From: Betaproteobacteria bacterium UBA2293
GTDB lineage: Bacteria; Pseudomonadota; Gammaproteobacteria; Burkholderiales; Rhodocyclaceae
Direction: 5' to 3'
Assembly (NCBI GenBank): GCA_002345845.1
Contig: DDWF01000292.1
Span: 26,314 to 58,819 of the forward strand
DNA length: 32,506 bases
The notes under the pieces are model-generated. The model was not told where the DNA came from, did not search any database, and saw only the letters and a program-made list of their open reading frames with translations. Below, one piece after another: positions 23,089 to 30,086 of the stretch; positions within the stretch are counted from its first letter, which is position 1, and every line of letters begins with the position of its first letter. The position numbers were made by a program, and so were the translations under genes.

Positions 23089-25286
23089 CGGTCAGCGGCT
23101 CCATTGGCCAGTCCAAGTGGCTGGCTGCCACCGTTGGGTGACGAGTCGGCCAGGTTGGCACTATCGTTGCGCGGAATCAACAGGGCGATGCTGGTGCCTT
23201 TGCCCGGCTGGCTGCGGCAGGTGATCGGAATGCCCTGGCGAGCGGCCAGGGTGCCGACGATGGACAGGCCCATGCCACGCGGCGCCGAGCCGGTGGTCTC
23301 GAGCGGGCGGTGGATGGCGCGCATGGCTGCCTCCGTCATGCCCGGCCCGGTGTCGTCAAGACGCAGTTGGATGTAGCTGCGGCCATCGTGTATGACGCCA
23401 TCTGTCAGCGAAATGCGCAGTTGCTGGCCATCGCTCAGCGCCTCGGAAGCATTTTTCCAGAGATTGAGCAGGATCTGCTTCAGGCTGTCGCGATCGCAGG
23501 CAACCGGCAGCGCGCTTTCCGGCCGGTTGGTTTCGGTACGGATGCCGCGTGACTGAAAGAGCGTCTCACCATAGAGCAGCAGCAATTCGTCAACCAGTTG
23601 GCCGACATCTAGTTGCCGGTCTGGCTGGCGGGCGTCCGGCAATTCACTCATCCGCCCGACAATACTGGCGACCCGGTCGATTTCCTCGCGCAGCACCTCA
23701 AGTTCCTGGCGGACGCCGACTTCTTCGGGCAACTTGCGGTCGAGAATCTTCAGGTAACTCTTGATGATGCCCAGGGGGTTGCCGGTCTCGTGGATGATGC
23801 GTCTTGCCTGCCGGTTGAAGTGGCCGGCGGCTTCCTGTTCGGCCTGCTGGCGCAGGTTGCGCGCCTCGCGCAGCGATTCGAGGGCGATGGCAGCGATGCG
23901 GCCGAAGTTCAGTAGCCACGGCAGCCGGCGGATCAGCCGCTGGTGCTGAACCTGGCTGAAGCCGCAGACCATGACCCCGGTCAGCTGCTGGCGCGAGAGC
24001 AGCGGAATGCAGAGCATGCCCTGGCTGCCAAAGGCGCGCGCCAGCTGGATGTCGATCAATGAAGTCGTCTGCCCTTCGCCGTCGAAAGAACTGCGGATGC
24101 GGCGACTCTGGGCGGCAGCGGCGGGCAGGGACAGCGGCGGGTCGAGGGTGATCTCGATTTGCCGGAAAATGGCGGGCTGGTCACCGACGCCTGCCCCTGA
24201 CAGCGCGAGGCCATCGCCAGTCGGAAAGACGAAGGCGATGCGGCCGAGATCGAACAGAATGCGGGCCGATTCCTTCAGTGACAACAGTACTTCGGCGTCA
24301 CTTTCGAGGGCGAACAGATCCTGTTGCAGGGGCTGGAGCAGCGCCATGCCGCCGATGGTCGCCGACAGTTCGTCGGTCGCGCTATCCTCGGCGAGCGGGG
24401 CCGGGGTGATGGAAATCGCCTGCCACAGCCGGAAAGCTTCCCCTTCTTCAGGGGTGGCCAGATTGAGCGCCTGGGCGATGCGTCGCGTCTGCTGTTCCGC
24501 TTCCTGGCGGAGGGTGACTGGGTCCGCCGGGCTCGGGCAGAGCTCGCCAAACAGGGCTGCCAGTTCGTCGGTCACGCCATGCTGGCCGACCATGGCATGA
24601 GCCAGCCAGACGACACGCGGCAGCAGGGCGGCGGTGCCGATCTGGCTGGCGCTGGCATGATGAAAAAGAATGCCGTCTGCAAAGGAGGAATCGAATTTCC
24701 AGCGATCGGTCAGCCAGGTGCCGACTTCGCCGTGGTGTGTGCCGAACTGTTCAAGCTCGCTGGCGATCAGCGCATCCTCGTCGCTGTGCTCGGCAAGAAT
24801 CCGGGCATAGGGGGAGCCCAGCGCCGAAAGCAGGATCAGTTGCCCGATGTCGTGCAGCAGACCGGCCAGATAAGCTTCTTCCGGGTGTGGACAAGCTGCG
24901 GCAATGGCAATCTTGCGCGCCAGTTCGGCCACCATCAGCGAGTGTCCCCAGAAAGCGGCAAGATCGGCCGGGGCTATGCCTGGCTGACGGTCAAACAGAT
25001 TTTGAATCGACAGGCAGGTGGCGATTGAGCGAACCAGACGCGTACCCAGGCTGGCCAGACAGTTGTCGAGGCTGTGCAATTCGCAGCCCCGGCGCAAGGC
25101 CGGGGAGTTGGCGACAGTCAGCAAGCGGGTCGTCAGACCGGGGTCCTGGCCGACCAGGCTGGCCAGGTCGGCGATGCTGGATCGTTCGTTGTCGGCCAGA
25201 TGGACCAGGCGCAGGAGAATCTGCGGCGGTGATGGAATACGGCCCGATTCGATCGCCTGCAGGATGGGTTCGGGCAAGGAATTCAT
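23085..25286 (-). CDS. HDOD / GAF-like / histidine kinase hybrid sensor
   Basis: This is a 733-aa protein starting at the ATG 25284-25286. The open frame upstream is Arg/Pro-rich and unlike the family. An HDOD domain occupies about 10-215 (PSPPQILLRLVHLADNE, LLTVANSP, GLLHDIGQ at 142-149). A GAF-like region covers about 320-470. A HisKA-type box is IIHETGNPLGIIKSYL with His499. The ATPase has LNLWKNASEAL (N box, Asn612), DDTGPGM and RGMGLSIV. No membrane segment is seen, so it senses an intracellular signal. Translational coupling (ATGA) to the REC-PAS-GGDEF-EAL gene suggests a phosphorelay controlling c-di-GMP. HDOD regions in signalling proteins commonly act as protein-interaction modules. 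Confidence 0.92.
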   Translation of the reverse strand: MNSLPEPILQAIESGRIPSPPQILLRLVHLADNERSSIADLASLVGQDPGLTTRLLTVANSPALRRGCELHSLDNCLASLGTRLVRSIATCLSIQNLFDRQPGIAPADLAAFWGHSLMVAELARKIAIAAACPHPEEAYLAGLLHDIGQLILLSALGSPYARILAEHSDEDALIASELEQFGTHHGEVGTWLTDRWKFDSSFADGILFHHASASQIGTAALLPRVVWLAHAMVGQHGVTDELAALFGELCPSPADPVTLRQEAEQQTRRIAQALNLATPEEGEAFRLWQAISITPAPLAEDSATDELSATIGGMALLQPLQQDLFALESDAEVLLSLKESARILFDLGRIAFVFPTGDGLALSGAGVGDQPAIFRQIEITLDPPLSLPAAAAQSRRIRSSFDGEGQTTSLIDIQLARAFGSQGMLCIPLLSRQQLTGVMVCGFSQVQHQRLIRRLPWLLNFGRIAAIALESLREARNLRQQAEQEAAGHFNRQARRIIHETGNPLGIIKSYLKILDRKLPEEVGVRQELEVLREEIDRVASIVGRMSELPDARQPDRQLDVGQLVDELLLLYGETLFQSRGIRTETNRPESALPVACDRDSLKQILLNLWKNASEALSDGQQLRISLTDGVIHDGRSYIQLRLDDTGPGMTEAAMRAIHRPLETTGSAPRGMGLSIVGTLAARQGIPITCRSQPGKGTSIALLIPRNDSANLADSSPNGGSQPLGLANGAADR

Positions 25287-25483
25287 GAGCGCCCGGGCGT
25301 GACCGAAACGCCTCGTACCGGCAGGCGGCCGGGGGCGGCGAGGGCTGCTGAACGGAGGCAAGTCCCTGCGACCATCTCGAAATGGCGTTTCAGAATTGCC
25401 TTCGCGTGCAACATACCCCCCCAAATCTCTGCGGAACGCTCTGTGCAACTGGCCACATCTATCATCGGCCTGCTTATCGCCAC

Positions 25484-25512
25484 ATACTACCTTGCACTAG
25501 ATGAAGCTTCAA
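25484..25512 (-). promoter_or_regulatory. Candidate sigma70 promoter for the HDOD-kinase gene
   Basis: On the - strand TTGAAG (25507-25512) and TAGTAT (25484-25489) are separated by exactly 17 nt. A start near 25477 would leave a long leader of about 190 nt before the ATG at 25286. The match is 4/6 in each hexamer. Confidence 0.45.
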
Positions 25513-25558
25513 TGACTAAAGTGATAGTGCTTTTGGGATGGCGCACCTGGAATTTGTT

Positions 25559-25585
25559 AAAAAAAACCCCGCCTCAAGGGCGGGG
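25559..25585 (-). terminator. Rho-independent terminator after the small-gene pair
   Basis: Read on the - strand, a CCCCGCC/GGCGGGG stem (25567-25573 with 25579-25585, 5-nt loop) is followed by a run of eight T (25566-25559). It lies about 50 nt after the stop of the 59-aa gene and is the clearest intrinsic terminator in the window. Confidence 0.85.
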
Positions 25586-25633
25586 TAACAGGGAGGTTTC
25601 GAAACCGGGGGAGTTTCGAAAGGAGGGTTTGTT

Positions 25634-25813
25634 TCAATCTTTTCGCCGTGATCGTCGCCAATGGCGCGCCGCCATAATGACCACGCCGGCGGCGACGGCA
25701 ATGGCGATGGCCTTGAGCGGTTCGGCCTGGCCATCGGTCAGCCAGTCGAGGCCGGCGACACCGACGAATACACCGAAGCTCTCGCTGAGCGGCAGATCGT
25801 CGGCAGAAGCCAT
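25634..25813 (-). CDS. Small single-span membrane protein, 59 aa
   Basis: The frame from ATG (25811-25813) to TGA (25636-25634) encodes 59 residues beginning MASADDLPLSESFGVFVG. A hydrophobic helix (AIAIAVAAGVVIMAA, about 35-49) is followed by a strongly basic tail (RHWRRSRRKD), which by the positive-inside rule places the C-terminus in the cytosol. Its ATG overlaps the stop of the preceding small gene (TGATG), and a strong terminator follows at once. Those two facts support it as a real gene. No family is recognised. Together with the upstream mini-gene it looks like a two-component small-protein operon. Confidence 0.6.
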   Translation of the reverse strand: MASADDLPLSESFGVFVGVAGLDWLTDGQAEPLKAIAIAVAAGVVIMAARHWRRSRRKD

Positions 25814-25932
25814 CAGCGGCGATCCGCCTGGCGCACGGGGATGGTGGCCAGGGCGGGCTGCTTGACGGGCAGCAGGCCAAACAGGTGAAAGCGGGCGATT
25901 GCCATGAATTGCTGGATGTTCATCTCGGTCAT
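25813..25932 (-). CDS. Very small protein (39 aa; 52 aa if an upstream ATG is used)
   Basis: The frame ends in TGA (25815-25813), which overlaps the ATG of the 59-aa gene. Three in-frame starts exist. ATG 25971 gives 52 aa with no visible Shine-Dalgarno. ATG 25932 gives 39 aa with GAGGA about 10 nt upstream. ATG 25923 gives 36 aa with AAGGA about 10 nt upstream. I use 25932. The product (MTEMNIQQFMAIARFHLFGL onward) has a hydrophobic centre and a basic C-terminus ending RQADRR. It could be a leader peptide coupling translation of the 59-aa gene, or a functional small protein. No family is recognised. Confidence 0.5.
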   Translation of the reverse strand: MTEMNIQQFMAIARFHLFGLLPVKQPALATIPVRQADRR

Positions 25933-25979
25933 TTCCTTGTTTTCCTCTTGGCGGGATTGTTGTTGGTCCATGGATTGGC

Positions 25980-26069
25980 ATTCTAGGGACGGCGGCGACC
26001 AGGGTCTGTTGCGCAAGCGTGCCGCGGTCGTAACCGCCGATGATTCTTGATGACGCTTTGTAACCGCCG
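25980..26069 (-). promoter_or_regulatory. Candidate activator-dependent promoter with direct repeats
   Basis: GTAACCGCCG occurs exactly at 26030-26039 and 26060-26069 (30-bp period, same orientation). Downstream in the - direction is TAGAAT (25980-25985) with no good -35. This is the arrangement expected where a response regulator bound to direct repeats supplies the missing -35 contact. A start near 25973 would suit the small genes beginning at 25932 or 25923. The repeats sit between the RstB-like stop and the mini-genes. Confidence 0.4.
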
Positions 26070-26077
26070 CTTGGCGG
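26064..26077 (-). terminator. Short GC hairpin just after the RstB-like gene
   Basis: CCGCC (26064-26068) pairs with GGCGG (26073-26077) around a 4-nt loop, starting 4 nt after the kinase stop. There is no T-run after it, so read-through into the small genes is plausible. It overlaps one copy of the GTAACCGCCG repeat. Confidence 0.3.
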
Positions 26078-26081
26078 GTGC

Positions 26082-27512
26082 TTACTGCTGGACTTTCCAG
26101 GCCAGAGTGAAGCGGGCGCCGCCAAGCGGCGCGGCATCGGCGATGGCGGTTCCGCCATGTAGTTCGAGAACGCGCCGGGCGATCGCCAGGCCAAGGCCAT
26201 AACCGCCGGTGGAACGGTCGCGTGAGCGGTCGAGGCGGGTGAAGGCAGAAAAGATGTGTTCGCGCTCTTCCGGCGGAATGCCGATGCCATCATCGTCGAT
26301 GTGGATGAGGATGCGCTCGTCAATCACTTCGGCGCTGACGAGGATTTTGTGGCCTGCATACTTGAAGGCGTTGCGCAGGATGTTGCGCAAGGCATAGGGC
26401 ATGGCCTTGCGATCGAGATCGACATTGAGATCGGCGGGCAGATTGGAGGTGTCTACGGTCACCTCAAGCTGGCGCCCGAGCAGGCGTACGGATTCGACTT
26501 CGTCGAGCAGCCAGTTGGCGAAGCGGACACTGGAAAAGTGCGGCTCGGGCGCTTCCCGCTCGAAGCGGGCATAGGTGAGGCTGGTGTCGATCAGGTGGTC
26601 GAGTTCGTCGAGATCGTCTTCCATCATCGCCCACAGGCGCTCGCGCTCGGCCGGTTGGTCGGTGGCGGAAAGCATTTCGAGGGCGAAGCGCATGCGGGCG
26701 ATCGGCGTGCGCAGTTCGTGGGAGATGCCGCAGGAGAGTTCGCGGTGGGTGGCGAGCAGCTTCTGCACGCGTTCGGCCATGCCGTTCATCGTCTCCGAAA
26801 GCGTCGCGAACAGTTGGCTACGGGCTGGTGGCGAGCGTGCCTCGAAGTCGCCGTCACCGAGGTCGCGCGCTGTCTGGCGAATCGCCTCGAGATCGCGCCA
26901 GACCGGGCGGACCCAGAACCACAGGGCAATGCCGAAGATCAGGCCGGTCAGGCTCCAGGTCAGCAGGCGCAGGCGAACTTCCAGCGGCAGGCGGTCTTTC
27001 AGTTCGGGGTTGCGATTCGAGGCCAGCGGGCCGACCACCAGCACCTGACTGCTGTTGCCCAGGCGGTGGTACATGATGTCGCCATCGTGGTCGATGGCGA
27101 TGTCGCCGGCGTCGAGCTTGAGTACCTGCTGCGGTTTCAGGATAGCGTCGAGGGTGATGCGTTCGACGATGTTGAGGCGGTAGGAGAATTTCTCGTCGAG
27201 TTGCTTGATCTTTTTTTGCCAGGTGCTGCGCGGCTGGCGGAACAGTTCATCTTCGATCAGCGTGATCGTGCCGCGCATGAAGCGGCGGGCATAGTCATCG
27301 GTGATACCGCGCTGGGCGGTGGAAATGACGAAATCGGCGGTGAAGGCGATGGCGACAAAAGAACCCATCGCCAGCAGGTAGAAATTGAAGAACAGCTTGG
27401 AGAGGCTGTAGCGGCCGCCCCGCCAGCGCGGCAGCGAAACCCGGAACAGCGAGCGGGCAAGACCCTGGCTGCGTTCGCGGGCCGTCGCCTGGCCGGGTTC
27501 AGTTCCAGTCAT
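26082..27512 (-). CDS. RstB-like sensor histidine kinase
   Basis: This is a 476-aa inner-membrane kinase. TM1 is about 39-62 and TM2 about 183-202, enclosing a periplasmic sensor of about 120 residues. A HAMP region (about 203-255) follows. The H box ISHELRTPIARMRFALEML carries His265. The ATPase domain has RNILRNAFKYAG (N box), DDDGIGIPPEE and GGYGLGLAIARR. The sequence style around the H box matches the RstB group. The ATG at 27510-27512 is chosen because it overlaps the response regulator by 14 nt. The upstream continuation is the regulator gene read in another frame. It phosphorylates the RstA-like regulator encoded just before it; the signal is unknown. Confidence 0.93.
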   Translation of the reverse strand: MTGTEPGQATARERSQGLARSLFRVSLPRWRGGRYSLSKLFFNFYLLAMGSFVAIAFTADFVISTAQRGITDDYARRFMRGTITLIEDELFRQPRSTWQKKIKQLDEKFSYRLNIVERITLDAILKPQQVLKLDAGDIAIDHDGDIMYHRLGNSSQVLVVGPLASNRNPELKDRLPLEVRLRLLTWSLTGLIFGIALWFWVRPVWRDLEAIRQTARDLGDGDFEARSPPARSQLFATLSETMNGMAERVQKLLATHRELSCGISHELRTPIARMRFALEMLSATDQPAERERLWAMMEDDLDELDHLIDTSLTYARFEREAPEPHFSSVRFANWLLDEVESVRLLGRQLEVTVDTSNLPADLNVDLDRKAMPYALRNILRNAFKYAGHKILVSAEVIDERILIHIDDDGIGIPPEEREHIFSAFTRLDRSRDRSTGGYGLGLAIARRVLELHGGTAIADAAPLGGARFTLAWKVQQ

Positions 27513-28200
27513 GCTTGCTGAACAGATAACCCTTGCCGCGCACGGTCTTGATCCGTGTCGGATTTTCCGGATCGTCGTTGAGCTTCTTGCGCAGGCGCGA
27601 GATACGCGCATCGATCGAGCGGTCGAGACCGTCGAAGCCGATGCCACGCAGTTCCTGCAGCAGGTCGTCGCGCGACAGCACATTGCCGGCGTGCGAGGCG
27701 AGCAGCCAGAGCAGGTCGAATTCGGCGGTGGTCAGGTCGATGCTGGTGCCGCCGAGGGAGGCGGTACGCGTTGCCTGGCTGATGCGGAACTGGCCGAAGA
27801 CCATGGTTTCCGCTTCGCCGGCCGGTTCGCCGGGTGACGGCAGCCGGCGGAGCAGGGCCTTGATGCGGGCGAGCAGGACGCGCGGCTGGACCGGTTTGGC
27901 GATGTAATCGTCGGCCCCCATTTCGAGACCCAGAATCTGGTCGAAGTCCTCGTCGCGGGCGGTCAGCATCAGGATGACACCCCGATACTGAGGGCGCACG
28001 GCGCGGCAGACCTCGAAACCATCCTTGCCGGGAAGCATCACGTCGAGGATCACCAGATCGGGCTGTTCGGCGAGGATGCGCGCCTCGGCGGTGTCACCGC
28101 GCGGCTCGATGCTGACCGTGAGGTCATTCTTGGTCAGGTATTCAGCTGTCAGTTCAGCCAGCCTTGCGTCGTCTTCGACGAGAAGTATGCGAGTGTTCAT
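27499..28200 (-). CDS. RstA-like OmpR-family response regulator
   Basis: This 233-aa protein has a REC domain (1-120) with acidic pocket VEDD, phospho-acceptor Asp53 in VILDVMLPGKDG, conserved Thr in LTAR and Lys in YIAKP. The winged-helix output domain (about 135-230) contains LTTAEFDLLWLLASHAGNVL and GFDGLDRSIDARISRLRKKL. The GIGFDGLDRSID stretch is typical of RstA rather than PhoP/OmpR. It overlaps the kinase gene by 14 nt. It may act on the direct repeats at 26030-26069, since the GTAAC core resembles a half-site of the enterobacterial RstA box; that link is inference. Confidence 0.93.
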   Translation of the reverse strand: MNTRILLVEDDARLAELTAEYLTKNDLTVSIEPRGDTAEARILAEQPDLVILDVMLPGKDGFEVCRAVRPQYRGVILMLTARDEDFDQILGLEMGADDYIAKPVQPRVLLARIKALLRRLPSPGEPAGEAETMVFGQFRISQATRTASLGGTSIDLTTAEFDLLWLLASHAGNVLSRDDLLQELRGIGFDGLDRSIDARISRLRKKLNDDPENPTRIKTVRGKGYLFSKHDWN

Positions 28201-28237
28201 CTGTCAATCTTAACCAGCCGGCGGCGGCCGGTCCAGC

Positions 28238-28266
28238 CTGACGCCCGGCGGGCAATGCCTTAGAAT
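28238..28266 (+). promoter_or_regulatory. Candidate sigma70 promoter of dsbB
   Basis: CTGACG (28238-28243) and TAGAAT (28261-28266) are 17 nt apart, giving a start near 28273 and a leader of about 27 nt before the ATG at 28300. The region is shared with the divergent RstA-like gene. Confidence 0.55.
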
Positions 28267-28299
28267 GGGCCTCCGCCAACTCCCCTGTTTTGTATCTAC

Positions 28300-28791
28300 A
28301 TGAATCTAGCAAGTATTCCCGTGCGTGCCTGGTTTGCCACGCTGGCTCTGGGCTGTTTTGGCCTGGTCGCTTTCGGTATGGCGCTGCAGGAGATGCTCCG
28401 TCTTTCGCCGTGTCCGCTGTGCATTTTTCAACGCCTGCTTTATCTGCTGATCGGTGGGCTGGCCCTGGCTGGGTTCATCTTGCCGATGGCCCGCCTGCTG
28501 TGGATCGGCCTCATCGGTCCGCTGGCGCTACTCGGTACCGGCGTCGCTGCTTATCAAAGCTGGATGCAGCTCTTCCCTGATCTGGCCAACGAGTGCAGTT
28601 TTACCGATCCCAATCTGATCGAACGTTTCGTCGACTGGCTGGGCATGCAGATGCCGTCGCTGTTCCTGGCTACCGGCTTCTGCAGCAGCAAGGAATGGGT
28701 TTTCCTCGGACTGTCGATGGCCAACTGGTCGGTCGTGATCTTCCTTGGCATTGCTGCCTACGTCGCCTTGCTCGCCCGCCGCCGGGCCTGA
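28300..28791 (+). CDS. dsbB: Disulfide bond formation protein DsbB
   Basis: This 163-aa inner-membrane quinone reductase reoxidises DsbA. It has four membrane helices (about 10-29, 44-62, 66-86, 140-158). The first periplasmic-side Cys pair is CPLC (38-41), followed directly by the conserved IFQR. The second pair is Cys99 (ANECS) and Cys128 (GFCSS). Length and spacing are those of DsbB. It stands alone, divergent from the RstA-like gene and followed by a bidirectional terminator. The Cys-rich 868-aa cytochrome and other exported proteins in this window are likely clients of the Dsb pathway. Confidence 0.95.
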   Translation: MNLASIPVRAWFATLALGCFGLVAFGMALQEMLRLSPCPLCIFQRLLYLLIGGLALAGFILPMARLLWIGLIGPLALLGTGVAAYQSWMQLFPDLANECSFTDPNLIERFVDWLGMQMPSLFLATGFCSSKEWVFLGLSMANWSVVIFLGIAAYVALLARRRA

Positions 28792-28810
28792 TTGGGCAGC
28801 CGCAAAAACA

Positions 28811-28832
28811 AAACCCGCCGAAAGGCGGGTTT
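28811..28832. terminator. Bidirectional terminator between dsbB and rpmG
   Basis: AAACCCGCC (28811-28819) and GGCGGGTTT (28824-28832) form a 9-bp stem with the stable GAAA tetraloop. T-rich sequence lies on the + side and A-rich sequence (T-rich on the - strand) on the other, so it can serve both convergent genes. Confidence 0.85.
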
Positions 28833-28854
28833 GTCGAAAGCTGGAGAAGCTGAA

Positions 28855-29022
28855 TTACTTCAGCTTGACTTCCTTGTAAGCGACATGCTTACGGGCCTTC
28901 GGATCGTACTTCATCATCTCCAGCTTCTCAGGCGTCGTGCGCTTGTTCTTGGAGGTGGTGTAGAAGTGACCGGTACCAGCAGTGGATTCCAGCTTGATTT
29001 TTTCGCGACCGCCTTTAGCCAT
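28855..29022 (-). CDS. rpmG: 50S ribosomal protein L33
   Basis: This is 55 aa, starting [20 protein letters not shown] and ending [11 protein letters not shown], with GGAAGGA upstream of the ATG. It is a clear L33 of the 23S rRNA-binding type. The zinc-binding Cys pairs found in C+ paralogues are absent, so this is the zinc-independent (C-) form. It is 19 nt downstream of rpmB, the classic rpmB-rpmG pair. Confidence 0.97.
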   Translation of the reverse strand: MAKGGREKIKLESTAGTGHFYTTSKNKRTTPEKLEMMKYDPKARKHVAYKEVKLK

Positions 29023-29041
29023 TTTCTTTATCCTTCCTTAA

Positions 29042-29275
29042 TCAGACTTCGCCACGGGCACGCAGGTCGGCGAGGACGGTGTCGATACCGTTCTTGTCGA
29101 TCAAACGCAGACCGGCGTTGGAAACGCGGAGACGGACGAAGCGGTTCTCGCTTTCGACCCAGAAGCGGCGATACTGCAGGTTCGGCAGGAAGCGGCGCTT
29201 CGTTTTGTTGTTGGCGTGGGAAACCTTGTTCCCAACCATCGGGGCTTTGCCCGTGACTTGGCAGACTCGCGCCAT
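29042..29275 (-). CDS. rpmB: 50S ribosomal protein L28
   Basis: This is 77 aa, starting [20 protein letters not shown], with the basic core [18 protein letters not shown] and the ending [11 protein letters not shown], all typical of L28 in length and sequence. A Shine-Dalgarno (TGGAG) precedes the ATG. It is first in the rpmB-rpmG operon with its own promoter at 29313-29342. Confidence 0.97.
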   Translation of the reverse strand: MARVCQVTGKAPMVGNKVSHANNKTKRRFLPNLQYRRFWVESENRFVRLRVSNAGLRLIDKNGIDTVLADLRARGEV

Positions 29276-29312
29276 GATTGGTGCTCCAGAATTCGATAGA
29301 GGAAAGCCGGCA

Positions 29313-29342
29313 ATTCTAATCCAGACTACCCAATAATTTCAA
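29313..29342 (-). promoter_or_regulatory. Candidate sigma70 promoter of rpmB-rpmG
   Basis: On the - strand TTGAAA (29337-29342) and TAGAAT (29313-29318) are 18 nt apart, with a start near 29306 and a leader of about 31 nt. The A/T-rich flank just after radC supports it. Confidence 0.65.
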
Positions 29343-29358
29343 GGGGTTTTAGGATGTT

Positions 29359-30039
29359 TTATAACAATCCGCGTTCGGCAAAGGAAAGCGGTGGGGCATT
29401 GCCGGCGACGATGAAGTGATCGAGCAGCTTGACATCGACCATGGCCAGGGCTTCCTTGAGCGAACGGGTGAGCATTTCGTCGGCCCGCGACGGCTCGGCA
29501 ATGCCGGAAGGATGGTTGTGCGCGAGGATGACGGCGGCGGCATTGTGGGCGAGCGCGGCCTTGACCACTTCCCGCGGATAGACCGAGGTCTGGGTCAGCG
29601 TGCCGGAAAACAGCTCCTCGGTTTTCAACAGGCGGTTCTGGGCATCGAGCCAGAGCGCCATGAAGACTTCGTGTGGCCGCGTGGCGAGTTGCAGGCGCAA
29701 CCAGTCGCGAACCTTGCCCGGGGAGGACAGCGTGTCGCGCCCGGCCATTTCCTGGCTGAGGGCGCGGCGGGACAGTTCGAAGCTGGCCTTGAGTTGCGCC
29801 GCCTTGGCCAGGCCGATACCGGAGACACTGGCCAGTTCTTCAAGCGAGGCGTCGACCAAGGTGCCGAGCTGACTGTCGAAGCGGGCGAGCAGGTCGCGCG
29901 CCAGATCGACGGCACTTTTGCCGCGGACGCCGACGCGCAGGTAGATGGCCAGCAGTTCGGCATCGGAGAGGGCTGCCGGCCCGTGAGCGAGCAGTCGTTC
30001 GCGCGGTCGTTCGCCGGCCGGCCAGTCACTGATTGCCAT
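29359..30039 (-). CDS. radC: RadC-family JAB/MPN-domain protein
   Basis: This 226-aa protein has an N-terminal helix-hairpin-helix region ([20 protein letters not shown], about 68-87) and a C-terminal JAB1/MPN-like metal domain. The metal motif HNHPSG is at 174-179, followed by Ser184 and Asp187 (PSRAD). Despite the name, a role in DNA repair is not established for the family. Length and position next to rpmB-rpmG are usual for beta- and gammaproteobacteria. It is divergent from coaBC. Confidence 0.93.
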   Translation of the reverse strand: MAISDWPAGERPRERLLAHGPAALSDAELLAIYLRVGVRGKSAVDLARDLLARFDSQLGTLVDASLEELASVSGIGLAKAAQLKASFELSRRALSQEMAGRDTLSSPGKVRDWLRLQLATRPHEVFMALWLDAQNRLLKTEELFSGTLTQTSVYPREVVKAALAHNAAAVILAHNHPSGIAEPSRADEMLTRSLKEALAMVDVKLLDHFIVAGNAPPLSFAERGLL

Positions 30040-30050
30040 GACCTTTCCAG

Positions 30051-30074
30051 TAGAATGTGGAAACGACCATTCTA
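30051..30074. promoter_or_regulatory. Divergent -10 elements forming a 7-bp inverted repeat
   Basis: TAGAATG (30051-30057) and CATTCTA (30068-30074) are perfect complements separated by 10 nt. Each arm supplies a TAGAAT -10: 30051-30056 for coaBC on the + strand and 30069-30074 for radC on the - strand. Initiation in the two directions would overlap, so the two promoters should compete. -35 elements are weak on both sides. Confidence 0.45.
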
Positions 30075-30086
30075 GTGAAAATGACG

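Larger units (their letters stand above)
25287..25633. other. 347-nt intergenic region
   Basis: The region between the HDOD-kinase start and the small-gene pair holds the long leader and candidate promoter of the kinase. It also contains a strong terminator for the genes coming from the right (25559-25585), a perfect 12-bp palindrome GGTTTCGAAACC (25595-25606) and a nearby TTTCGAAA copy (25614-25621). AT content rises around 25440-25560 relative to the coding flanks. I see no gene in it that I would defend. Confidence 0.6.

Noticed and set aside
25283..25483. A 66-codon - strand frame in the leader of the HDOD-kinase gene.
   Set aside because: No Shine-Dalgarno, no domain, and it overlaps the kinase start; probably chance within a leader.
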